Shown piece after piece: positions 53,401 to 56,306 of a stretch of DNA of 58,299 bases. Location: NCBI RefSeq assembly GCF_001949145.1, contig NW_019091446.1:109801-168099 (forward strand). Direction: 5' to 3'. Numbering within the stretch: the first letter of the stretch is position 1; every line of letters starts with the position of its first letter. The notes under the pieces are model-generated. The model was not told the DNA's origin and did no database searches. It worked only from the letters and a program-made list of their open reading frames with translations. The position numbers and the translations under genes were made by a program. Source of the DNA: Acanthaster planci. Its lineage: Eukaryota > Echinodermata > Asteroidea > Valvatida > Acanthasteridae.

Positions 53401-54659
53401 AACCAAAGTTCAAAGTTTAAAGCTTTGTGCATGCGCACCCCTTCCCGCCCCAAAGTTGGCCATGTCCATCCGTACATACGGTGGAATTTGCCAGTTTTTT
53501 AAGACAGTAGTAGCCGAAGAACTTCAATCTTGGGCGGTAACAACCAAATCTGAAATCAGGACCTAATTCTACCCCCCCCCCGTCAAGAGGGATGTATAGG
53601 AAGTTTACACTAATTTGGAGCATTAAAATGTGGCAATTTGAACTAACACAAAAACAAGAATATCTAAGTAGAAACCATCTGCCATCAGTGGTGTTACATA
53701 TCGTCGCGGACTATTAACAAGGAGGGAAATGTTATTTTGCTTGACAAAAGCGCAGATGGAATTTATACACAAATATGTGCAAAGTCATCTTGATGAAACT
53801 ATCCGCGTCAGGCATGGTCGGATATACATATAGGGTTAGTTCACAGCATTGACACAGGCTGTGATGCGGTTGGTTGGTCCCAAGAATGTGAACTTTGAAT
53901 TCACAGAACCATACAGAACTCAAAAAGAGATATTGCATGGTGCTTACCGCAAGCTTTCCATCACAACCGACAAAGGTTTTGTAGTTATGGTTACTTACAA
54001 TTATTTTATGCCCTCGCGTACGCATGTGAATGGGAAAACTTATTATTTGTCTCAGGAAAATTGGCATCTTGGGACAATACGTACATAATGGTCAAACTTT
54101 CATAGATTTTGTACCAACATGACACTGATGGATAATACAGGAAAACGTTTGGAAGTCTCAGCTTGAAACAATAGGCATTGCAACGACATCGGAAAATAAG
54201 GTCGATGGAGACAGATTCTGCCGAGGTTCAAAACTTTCTTTTTCATGCATAACTTGGTCACCAATAGACGCAACCTCCGACTGAATGTGTTTGTCATATA
54301 ACGCAGAATTCATGAATCTACATCACCTAAAAGATTTTTGTAACTTACTTTTCCATGTGACCATCAAGAATATGACTCGCAAGTAGTTCACCGTGTCGTA
54401 GTTCAATCCAAAAGAGATAGGACGGTTCATTGTCGGTTTTGTTGGAGTAGTGGTGAAGGTACAGTAGGGCGTCTGACTCGAGGGTCTTGAATCGGAAAGA
54501 CGCGCCCTGCTTGGATGAAGGCAGCCAGTCAGGATAGAAACTCACAAACGACGAATCCGTTTTTGTGAAAGTAAAAGAATTTGCTGGGTGCGAATAAAAC
54601 AAAAGCAGGAGAAAGCCTATAGATGCCAGGAGTTTGCCGGGTGTGCGGGTGGACTCCAT
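5272..54659 (-). CDS. Neurexin/CASPR-like transmembrane protein with LNS, EGF, fibrinogen-like and WAP domains; whole gene span, 33 exons
   Basis: The span runs from the ATG at 54659 to the TGA ending at 5272. I joined 33 exons by hand; all introns have GT..AG ends and all phases agree, giving 5,214 nt and 1,737 residues (1,694 without the WAP exon). Domain order with approximate residues: signal peptide 1-28, LNS1 29-190, EGF1 209-250, LNS2 255-445, LNS3 446-620, EGF2 622-660, CASPR-type fibrinogen-like 661-848, LNS4 850-1008, EGF3 1015-1056, LNS5 1057-1290 (WAP 1140-1182 inside it), EGF4 1300-1340, LNS6 1345-1530, stalk, membrane helix 1582-1606, cytoplasmic tail 1607-1737. Known relatives are neuronal or septate-junction adhesion receptors, so a role in cell-cell adhesion is likely but inferred. 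There is no discoidin domain, no obvious protein 4.1-binding juxtamembrane motif and no EYYV-like PDZ ligand. It could be called a divergent CASPR or a divergent neurexin; the domain order fits neither exactly. Confidence 0.9.
5752..5864 (-). CDS. Exon 32: cytoplasmic tail
   Basis: A strong acceptor (long C/T tract, TGACAG). Reads [16 protein letters not shown], then [20 protein letters not shown]: a Pro/Glu/Ala-rich, probably disordered tail segment. Donor CAG|GTACCT, phase 0. Residues 1629-1666. Confidence 0.85.
6577..6699 (-). CDS. Exon 31: membrane helix and start of cytoplasmic tail
   Basis: Acceptor TGCTTTAG. Reads [19 protein letters not shown], the membrane helix ending in four cysteines (possible palmitoylation, inferred), then [16 protein letters not shown]. 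The tail starts with a single Arg and Lys and then becomes strongly acidic, unlike the basic protein 4.1-binding segment of CASPR. Donor G|GTATAT. Residues 1588-1628. Confidence 0.9.
7102..7210 (-). CDS. Exon 30: juxtamembrane stalk and first part of membrane helix
   Basis: Acceptor CACCACAG. Reads [20 protein letters not shown], then [15 protein letters not shown]; the last residues are the outer part of the membrane helix. Donor G|GTAGCA. Residues 1552-1587. Confidence 0.85.
7672..7835 (-). CDS. Exon 29: last LNS6 strand and stalk
   Basis: Acceptor AATGACAG. Begins [14 protein letters not shown] (closing LNS strand), then a polar stretch containing [20 protein letters not shown], Thr/Ser-rich and likely extracellular stalk. 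The donor GAG|GTCATG is weak by sequence but its phase 0 matches exon 30 exactly. Residues 1497-1551. Confidence 0.85.
7836..10652 (-). other. Intron 28, mostly unique AT-rich sequence
   Basis: A 2.8-kb intron between LNS6 exons 28 and 29. Apart from a tRNA-type SINE near 10308 I see no element or coding pattern. Confidence 0.6.
10308..10412 (+). mobile_element. tRNA-derived SINE (copy 1)
   Basis: Begins GGGCTGGATAGCTCAGTTGG (A box 10316-10327), has the B box GGTTCAAATCC at 10365-10375, then a tail beginning AGTCAATTTCTTC. The same head and tail recur at 22396 and, degraded, at 36596, so this is a repeated family rather than a tRNA gene. No complete cloverleaf can be drawn. Confidence 0.75.
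10653..10803 (-). CDS. Exon 28: LNS6, late strands
   Basis: Acceptor AGAATAG|GTG. Reads [20 protein letters not shown], then [18 protein letters not shown] and LHGYEGCLT. The LMIIGG turn and the closing Y.GCL+ strand are LNS hallmarks. Donor G|GTGAGT. Residues 1447-1496. Confidence 0.92.
11867..11952 (-). CDS. Exon 27: LNS6, middle strand
   Basis: A short 86-base exon after [26 protein letters not shown], then RFGNRVLFD. It corresponds to the FND...H.V.+.R strand of LNS domains, with Tyr-Arg-His instead of the usual Trp-His. Donor GAT|GTGAGT, phase 0. Residues 1418-1446. Confidence 0.9.
12225..12260. repeat. Tandem duplication of an 18-bp unit
   Basis: Two direct copies of AACAAATAGTACTTAAG plus one base (T, then C) lie side by side in intron 26. 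Probably simple duplication. Confidence 0.7.
12810..13040 (-). CDS. Exon 26: start of LNS6
   Basis: Acceptor GTTTCAG. Reads [19 protein letters not shown], then [20 protein letters not shown] and [19 protein letters not shown]. Typical first half of an LNS domain including the L.L..G.L....+LGGG strand pair. Donor A|GTATGT. Residues 1341-1417. Confidence 0.92.
13625..13774 (-). CDS. Exon 25: EGF4
   Basis: Acceptor CCTGTAG. Reads [20 protein letters not shown], then [18 protein letters not shown] and [10 protein letters not shown]: a full EGF-like repeat, phase 1-1. Classical CASPR proteins have only two EGF repeats, and this is the fourth here. Donor G|GTGAGT. Residues 1291-1340. Confidence 0.93.
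14729..14902 (-). CDS. Exon 24: end of LNS5
   Basis: Acceptor TTTCACTACAG. Reads [20 protein letters not shown], then [20 protein letters not shown] and [12 protein letters not shown]: the closing GG....L.G.MGC+RGL.+NG of an LNS domain. Donor A|GTATGT. A nearer AG (ATCAAG) also keeps phase but has a poor pyrimidine tract. Residues 1233-1290. Confidence 0.9.
15728..15877 (-). CDS. Exon 23: LNS5 continued (LNDGEW strand)
   Basis: Acceptor GTGATAG. Reads [18 protein letters not shown], the strand that follows the first half of an LNS domain, then [20 protein letters not shown]. It joins in frame both to exon 22 (WAP) and directly to exon 21. Donor G|GTAACC. Residues 1183-1232. Confidence 0.9.
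16323..16451 (-). CDS. Exon 22: WAP (four-disulfide core) domain, probable cassette exon
   Basis: Acceptor ACACCAAG, donor G|GTAATC, phase 1-1, 129 bases. It encodes [12 protein letters not shown], then [28 protein letters not shown]: eight cysteines with the KCC...CG..C..P ending of whey-acidic-protein domains. WAP domains are secreted modules, often protease inhibitors or antimicrobial; I know of no neurexin or CASPR with one. It sits between the two halves of LNS5 and can be skipped without frame loss (A|GT at both joins). Whether it is constitutive or alternative cannot be told from DNA. Residues 1140-1182. Confidence 0.85.
16452..18081 (-). other. Intron 21, between the first half of LNS5 and the WAP exon
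   Basis: A 1.6-kb intron holding the 19-bp tandem repeat and its inverted partner. No further coding exon with proper splice sites was seen on either strand. Confidence 0.55.
16502..16596. repeat. Five-copy 19-bp tandem repeat upstream of the WAP exon
   Basis: The unit ATGATGTCCATCACAAGTT is repeated five times; the last copy has one change (CAC to CAA). It lies in intron 21, from 51 bases upstream (in gene direction) of the WAP exon start. A partial inverted copy (TAGTTGTGATGGACATGAT) lies near 16986-17004 in the same intron, so pairing in the pre-mRNA is possible. Confidence 0.9.
18082..18330 (-). CDS. Exon 21: first half of LNS5
   Basis: After TTCAG it reads [20 protein letters not shown], then [19 protein letters not shown] and [18 protein letters not shown]. 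This is the first half of an LNS domain, stopping just before the LNDGEW strand. Two overlapping donors exist (GTACGT after 18082, GTAAGA after 18078); only the first keeps frame with exon 22 or exon 23. Residues 1057-1139. Confidence 0.9.
18331..19783 (-). other. Intron 20, no recognised element
   Basis: An AT-rich intron of 1.45 kb. An open segment around 19468-19662 has an acceptor-like site but no domain resemblance, and including it is not needed to keep frame. Confidence 0.5.
19784..19923 (-). CDS. Exon 20: EGF3
   Basis: Acceptor CCACCCAG was chosen because only it gives the needed phase; a nearer AAATAG does not. Reads [17 protein letters not shown], then [17 protein letters not shown] and AHSGPDCSR: a complete EGF-like repeat (C...C...PC.NGG.C......C.C.......C). 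The donor G|GTTTGT is somewhat weak but gives the exact phase for exon 21. Residues 1010-1056. Confidence 0.9.
19924..22202 (-). other. Intron 19, palindrome-rich
   Basis: A 2.3-kb intron between LNS4 and EGF3. It contains the ACATGT palindrome cluster at about 21090-21350; the rest is unremarkable AT-rich sequence. Confidence 0.5.
21094..21117. repeat. Perfect 24-bp palindrome within an ACATGT-rich cluster
   Basis: GCAGCATGTACA followed by its exact reverse complement. Further ACATGT/GCACATGTGC repeats extend to about 21350 within intron 19, giving an open but meaningless frame on the plus strand. Confidence 0.85.
22203..22298 (-). CDS. Exon 19: end of LNS4
   Basis: After CAACAG it reads [20 protein letters not shown], the closing M.GC+.DF.+NG pattern of LNS domains, then [11 protein letters not shown]. 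Donor GA|GTAAGT. Residues 978-1009. Confidence 0.9.
22396..22490 (+). mobile_element. tRNA-derived SINE (copy 2)
   Basis: Head GGGCTGGATAGCTCAGTTGG (A box 22404-22415), B box GGTTCAAATTCC at 22448-22459, tail beginning CAGTCAATTTTTTGTTCATC. Same family as copy 1; lies in intron 18, 98 bases from exon 19. Confidence 0.75.
23196..23415 (-). CDS. Exon 18: LNS4, middle
   Basis: Starts after CATACAG ([15 protein letters not shown]), includes the conserved [14 protein letters not shown] strand, then [21 protein letters not shown] second AG nine bases downstream gives the wrong phase. Donor GA|GTAAGT. Residues 905-977. Confidence 0.9.
24220..24399 (-). CDS. Exon 17: start of LNS4
   Basis: Acceptor TCTACAG. 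Reads [20 protein letters not shown], then [18 protein letters not shown] and [10 protein letters not shown]. This is the LNS opening (I.F.FRT.....+L+) as found after the CASPR fibrinogen-like domain. Donor G|GTAAGA. A 19-base run of N lies 65 bases upstream in intron 16. Residues 845-904. Confidence 0.9.
24465..24483. other. Assembly gap, 19 N
   Basis: A run of N in intron 16, 65 bases upstream of exon 17 in gene direction. It does not affect any exon call. Confidence 0.99.
24730..24869 (-). CDS. Exon 16: end of fibrinogen-like domain
   Basis: After a C/T-rich acceptor ending TTAAG it completes Glu and reads [20 protein letters not shown], ending [11 protein letters not shown]. It matches the CASPR closing pattern W..D.G.+.....LP+..+......GPL.C. 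Donor C|GTGAGT, phase 1, so exons 13-16 form a phase 1-1 block. Residues 798-844. Confidence 0.9.
24870..26837 (-). other. Intron 15, no recognised element
   Basis: A 2-kb intron inside the fibrinogen-like domain. A pair of partly complementary segments sits around 26240-26510, where both strands carry similar-looking short frames, suggesting an imperfect inverted repeat; no known family recognised. Confidence 0.45.
26838..26936 (-). CDS. Exon 15: fibrinogen-like domain, shortened third segment
   Basis: Acceptor TTCTTAG. Reads [20 protein letters not shown], then [14 protein letters not shown]. The H-C-D motif corresponds to the FCNCD..+.EW segment of CASPR. The long W-W-x-G and C.CGL..SC part usual before it is missing, replaced by a short Arg-rich stretch. 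Donor GA|GTAAGT. Residues 765-797. Confidence 0.85.
26937..28220 (-). other. Intron 14, no recognised element
   Basis: A 1.3-kb AT-rich intron; only poly-T/A runs stand out. The missing CASPR segment (the C.CGL..SC part) was looked for here and not found. Confidence 0.5.
28221..28412 (-). CDS. Exon 14: fibrinogen-like domain, middle
   Basis: After CTTTTAG it completes Arg and reads [11 protein letters not shown], then [20 protein letters not shown] and [13 protein letters not shown]. It matches the CASPR pattern Y....EQL..+I..S..C.Q...Y.C. Donor CA|GTAAGT. Residues 701-764. Confidence 0.9.
29020..29140 (-). CDS. Exon 13: start of CASPR-type fibrinogen-like domain
   Basis: Reads [14 protein letters not shown], then [17 protein letters not shown]. 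The motif D.DG.GPL....V.C is diagnostic for the fibrinogen-like region of CASPR/neurexin-IV proteins. The acceptor (ATCAAG) follows a C/T-rich tract and is the only AG nearby that gives the right phase without a stop; alternatives create TAA or the wrong frame. Donor AG|GTGATA. Residues 661-700. Confidence 0.85.
29716..29946 (-). CDS. Exon 12: end of LNS3 and EGF2
   Basis: Opens [16 protein letters not shown], closing LNS3, followed by an EGF-like repeat: CPVSNPC, then [20 protein letters not shown]. The C.GTGY.G..C ending resembles neurexin EGF repeats. Acceptor TATCAG, donor T|GTGAGT, phase 1-1. Residues 584-660. Confidence 0.93.
30536..30965. mobile_element. MITE-like element with 13-bp terminal inverted repeats
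   Basis: The left end TTATTAACCCCTT (30536-30548) is matched exactly by the reverse complement of the right end (30953-30965), and a second block CGGGA follows at similar spacing on both sides. About 430 bases long, with higher GC than its surroundings and no conserved protein. The target duplication is ambiguous because the ends are palindromic AT. It abuts the 5' edge of the LINE relic. Confidence 0.7.
30966..33085 (+). pseudogene. Decayed RTE-like LINE retrotransposon (endonuclease end and reverse transcriptase)
   Basis: Reads in several broken frames on the plus strand, opposite to the host gene, inside intron 11. Landmarks in order: [10 protein letters not shown] (end of the endonuclease), KRGKAPGSD at about 31633, [11 protein letters not shown] at 32011-32045 (reverse transcriptase block A), [11 protein letters not shown] at about 32251 (normally FADD), ETWALTAKL near 32670, [13 protein letters not shown] near 32830, then a GATGATGATC-type 3' tail. 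Frame shifts and stops between blocks show it is dead. The 5' part is missing beyond the adjacent MITE. Confidence 0.88.
33205..33314 (-). CDS. Exon 11: LNS3, late strands
   Basis: Acceptor TTGCAG; reads [15 protein letters not shown], then [15 protein letters not shown]. The pattern 'VDG....(12-15)..LYLGG' is the usual pair of strands before the closing part of an LNS domain. Donor G|GTCAGT. Residues 547-583. Confidence 0.9.
33568..33710 (-). CDS. Exon 10: LNS3, middle
   Basis: Begins [20 protein letters not shown] after the polypyrimidine acceptor TTTTTAAG and runs to [17 protein letters not shown], the VND..WH.V strand. Two bases (GG) precede GTGAGT. Residues 500-546. Confidence 0.9.
34368..34452 (-). 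CDS. Exon 9: LNS3, early strands
   Basis: A small 85-base exon. After acceptor TTGACAG it completes Met and reads [20 protein letters not shown], ending EGRLR at phase 0, donor AGG|GTGAGT. It aligns with the F.F+T....G++L strand pair of LNS domains. Residues 471-499. Confidence 0.87.
34453..35874 (-). other. Intron 8, no recognised element
   Basis: A 1.4-kb intron within LNS3. Nothing recognisable on either strand apart from short chance reading frames. Confidence 0.5.
35875..36094 (-). CDS. Exon 8: end of LNS2 and start of LNS3
   Basis: Acceptor CCGCAG. The exon begins [17 protein letters not shown] (the closing F.GC+R.+.I strand of an LNS domain), passes a Cys-containing linker (DPVKQCRPV) and opens LNS3 with [12 protein letters not shown] and GWKNGSLNI. 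The domain change inside one exon parallels alpha-neurexin, where LNS2 and LNS3 follow each other without an EGF. Donor AT|GTAATT. Residues 398-470. Confidence 0.92.
36352..36410 (+). mobile_element. Truncated SINE (copy 4, 3' part)
   Basis: Only the B-box half is visible: GGGTCGCAGGTTCAAATCCC (B box 36368-36378) followed by the family tail CAATTTCTTTGTTCCTC. The A-box half is absent. Lies in intron 7, about 190 bases before another copy. Confidence 0.6.
36596..36705 (+). mobile_element. Degraded tRNA-derived SINE (copy 3)
   Basis: A diverged head (GCGCTGAGTAATTCAGTGG), B box GGTACAAATCC at 36654-36664 and a tail CAGTCAATTTCTTTGTGCC. Clearly the same family as the copies at 10308 and 22396 but older. 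Confidence 0.65.
37034..37188 (-). CDS. Exon 7: LNS2, WHYVTF strand and following loop
   Basis: Acceptor GGTAAG; one base completes Arg, then [19 protein letters not shown], then [14 protein letters not shown]. This is the W-H-x-V strand and the Ig-like GG turn of LNS2. Donor CCCAG|GTAATT. Residues 346-397. Confidence 0.92.
37879..38048 (-). CDS. Exon 6: LNS2, central strands
   Basis: The acceptor is ATGTAG|GTG. The exon reads [15 protein letters not shown], then [20 protein letters not shown], the classic LNS pattern LxLxxGxLxxxxxLGS. It ends at NDD plus two bases (AG), leading into the WH motif of exon 7. Donor AG|GTGAGG. Residues 290-345. Confidence 0.9.
39135..41449. mobile_element. Non-autonomous PIF/Harbinger-like DNA transposon, 2.3 kb, with TTA target duplication
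   Basis: Left end GGCGTCATCCCCAAATTGAC and the reverse complement of the right end GGTGTCATCCCCAAAGTGAC match over about 29 bases with 4 differences. The element is flanked by TTA on both sides (39132-39134 and 41450-41452), the 3-bp TWA duplication typical of PIF/Harbinger. No transposase is recognisable inside, but it carries a 37-bp tandem repeat. It fills two thirds of intron 5 and ends 67 bases from exon 5. Confidence 0.75.
40764..40874. repeat. Three-copy 37-bp tandem repeat
   Basis: The unit begins CCGTTTGGGTCAGCAAACTC and ends GGAAAATGTCACA; three head-to-tail copies with only a few base changes. It lies inside the Harbinger-like element. Confidence 0.92.
41517..41623 (-). CDS. Exon 5: start of LNS2
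   Basis: Too short for a stand-alone reading frame call. After acceptor ATCCAG it reads [18 protein letters not shown] and continues to NHINLSFK, matching the neurexin/CASPR LNS2 opening (A.F.G..Y..YD....ITLSFK). Donor AAG|GTACTA, phase 0. It lies 68 bases from the right end of the Harbinger-like element in intron 5. Residues 254-289. Confidence 0.9.
41624..42969 (-). other. Intron 4, no recognised element
   Basis: A 1.35-kb AT-rich intron between EGF1 and LNS2 with no recognisable repeat or exon. Confidence 0.5.
42970..43107 (-). CDS. Exon 4: EGF1
   Basis: Starts after CTGCAG and encodes [16 protein letters not shown], then LNGRC, ending with [10 protein letters not shown]. Seven cysteines in a CxxxC..PC.NG.C....C.C......C spacing mark an EGF-like repeat of the neurexin type. 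The exon is symmetric (phase 1-1) and holds exactly one domain, as expected for a shuffled module. Donor G|GTGGGT. Residues 208-253. Confidence 0.93.
43876..44001 (-). CDS. Exon 3: end of LNS1
   Basis: Acceptor ATGTAG; two bases complete the Gly of FFGG and the exon continues [20 protein letters not shown], the final LNS strand pair with its conserved Gly-Cys. It ends NYTMQ with one base before G|GTGAGG. Phase 1 on both sides. Residues 166-207. Confidence 0.9.
44633..44817 (-). CDS. Exon 2: middle of LNS1
   Basis: The acceptor TTCTAG precedes G, completing Lys. Reading on gives [17 protein letters not shown], the conserved LND.QWHTV strand of LNS domains, then the strand ending LSAVFFGG. The donor is G|GTACTA. 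The join to exon 1 across the 9.5-kb intron is supported by phase and by the continuous LNS pattern, although intron 1 contains an 801-base assembly gap about 90 bases upstream of this exon. Residues 104-165. Confidence 0.9.
44909..45709. other. Assembly gap, 801 N
   Basis: A run of N within intron 1, starting 92 bases upstream of exon 2 in gene direction. Long reading frames crossing it are artefacts. Confidence 0.99.
48486..48791. mobile_element. MITE-like element with TIR (G)GRTRCGTTCGATTAGCTT, about 306 bp
   Basis: Left end GGGTGCGTTCGATTAGCTT (48486-48504) is mirrored by the reverse complement of the right end GGATACGTTCGATTAGCTT (48773-48791), 16 of 19 identical. ATA stands on both outer sides, a possible short target duplication. 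Further GCGTTCG motifs occur inside. No protein coding seen. Confidence 0.65.
48811..49257. mobile_element. MITE-like element, about 447 bp, possibly hAT-type
   Basis: GAGTTCGGGCGGCTTGTTC at the left (from 48813) matches the reverse complement of the right end in 18 of 19 positions (49236-49254), and weaker inverted similarity (TCGAACGSCGGGAACA) continues inward. The flanks AACTATGG and ACCTATGG look like an 8-bp target duplication with one change, which would suit a hAT element; the family is not certain. Confidence 0.65.
49462..49513. repeat. Two-copy 26-bp tandem repeat
   Basis: The unit GGAGTGGGGAATGACTGGTG plus GCGTTT is present twice, exactly, in intron 1. Confidence 0.9.
54349..54659 (-). 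CDS. Exon 1: signal peptide and first part of LNS1
   Basis: The ATG at 54659 opens MESTRTPGK followed by the hydrophobic core [12 protein letters not shown], a clear signal peptide ending near HPANS (residue 28). The same frame is open upstream to a GTG at 54686, but the ATG is the natural start. The mature protein begins [17 protein letters not shown] and continues with the strand [14 protein letters not shown], typical of the start of an LNS domain. The exon ends at AA|GTAAGT with two bases of a Lys codon, which exon 2 completes with G. Residues 1-104. Confidence 0.9.
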
Positions 54660-56206
54660 GATGGTTGTAGTGTGGAGGAGAGTCACAGGCTGATCGGCTA
54701 GCTCCAGGCAGAGCTAGGTCACTGCAACTGCCCCAATATAAAGCCGAACTCATGACGAACCCCATCCGGGATTTTCAGGAAGCAAAAATTACGCAGCAGC
54801 CCTGGTAAATTAGCATTTTGTCGGTCTGATATTATGTGCTCCCTGCTTATTCATCGTCATTCAGTCTGTACCCTTACAGGGATTGCGCTGATTGGCTATT
54901 TATAGTTACTGCCATGCATGTGATCTGAGGAAGGCACATGCGCCTTAATGTTGGACAGCAAATTTTGCGGATACATATTTATTGCCAAAGTCTCACAAGT
55001 CATGTGCGCATGACTGTGTACTTACAATACACAAACTGTGTGCCTCGATACCAAAGACTTCTGACCATACTGCACCTTGGTTTGGATGAAGCTCTTTCAT
55101 ATTCGATAAAAGAGAACAGAATAGATGATGAACGCCGATTCTTTGGTATTTCGCGAGCGGAAGTTGATGCACGCTGCTCTTAGCATAAACACGTTTTATC
55201 AGCAACGTGCAAACCTGAACAGTGTTTGAATCGTGGAGTCAAACACAAAGCACGTACAGCATATCTTTATGAAAATTGACGGATACCGTTAATGTTATGT
55301 GTACCCCTCCCATCTACGGTCGACCCGAGTGGGTACAGCACCTGTATGTCAAACCCGACGTACATGTACATGTGCCCACAGCAGGCGTCTGCAGACTGTG
55401 TGCCCTATATAAACCTATGTAGTTCGATGATCGTCGGTGCGCGAATCGCCGTGGTCACGTGGTTAACAAGGTCGCAGTTGAAATTGCAGGCTAGAAAATC
55501 ATGTGAATTTTGACTCCTATTAGTCTAAATACCCGATAACTCACAACTTGTATTAAACTTTTTGGGTATTACTGCATTTGATTTGCAGGACTTGAGTTTG
55601 TAATAAAAGCGGTAATAAAAGCCATGAACAGGACCTAAAGCTCATCATATAAATCTGACAAATTTGGACAAAACTGGCCTCAAGATTGCTCTATCTTAAA
55701 ATGGAGTGGAAGCATTGTTTTTCAAATAGCGATCGATCTCCAAAGATGCTAGTGTATTTCACAGCCGACTGTTTTCAGCAGTTATCAAAAATAAAGAAAT
55801 ACAGGACTGCGTACATTTAACAAGAATACAATCATTTTAATTGACCTAGCGTGTGCTATGAAGTACGGAAAATTTTTCAGTTCTCATTACAAAAAGTAAA
55901 GATAAAACAAACATGCATTTATAATGATCGAAACAAAGATCACCCAATGCTATGAGAAAGTGCATACCTTTAGATTACAATATAAAAGCAAGTTCATTTC
56001 ACAGCATGCAAATAATGAATACTTACGAGTGCAATGGCAAGAATAATTCCATGAGGTAACAGGAGAAATGGAAAGTTGTATCCATCCCTGACTGAAGGCC
56101 TTTCCATTCCACAAATGTGACACCTTGAGGCAAACACTTGAATATATCCTGGTAAAGTCCCAGCGTCAACTGAATAAATCCCAAACAATTCCCATCTCAC
56201 AAATAC
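54660..56206. other. 5' flank of the main gene
   Basis: Probable promoter and intergenic sequence upstream of exon 1. It is unremarkable apart from the TATA-like box and several ACATGTACATGT-type palindromes (for example near 55361). No other gene recognised. Confidence 0.5.
54733..54743 (-). promoter_or_regulatory. Possible TATA-like box of the neurexin/CASPR-like gene
   Basis: On the minus strand CTTTATATTGG lies about 75 bases upstream of the start codon at 54659. A short 5' leader would then start about 45 bases before the ATG. This is a weak match by eye only; no other core promoter element was recognised. Confidence 0.25.
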
Positions 56207-56306
56207 CTGCATCACCTCCAAGGTCAGACACTGTGTGCCCGTGGAATGGAGCTTTCCATTCACTGTGGCATAGAACTTTCTTTTGTGTTTGAGACTGCAC
56301 TGTTTG
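56207..56306 (-). CDS. Isolated exon-like segment of unknown gene
   Basis: Bounded by a good acceptor (TTTTTGATTGCAG) and donor (CAG|GTATTT). The 100-base frame reads KQCSLKHKRKFYATVNGKLH, then STGTQCLTLEVMQ. The protein is not recognised. It lies 1.5 kb upstream of the start codon of the main gene on the same strand, so it may belong to a neighbouring gene or an unannotated upstream transcript. It ends in phase 0 but is not needed by the main gene. Confidence 0.35.

Larger units (their letters stand above)
44818..54348 (-). other. Intron 1, 9.5 kb, with gap and mobile elements
   Basis: Separates the signal-peptide exon from the rest of the gene. It holds the 801-base gap, two MITE-like elements (48486-48791 and 48811-49257) and a 26-bp tandem duplication. 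The part from about 48180 to 49560 is visibly more GC-rich than the rest. Apart from these I see no coding exon; the gap could hide one, but LNS1 needs none. Confidence 0.6.

Noticed and set aside
54660-54686. Earlier start of exon 1 at a GTG nine codons upstream
   Set aside because: GTG is not a usual animal start; the ATG at 54659 begins directly before a good signal peptide.
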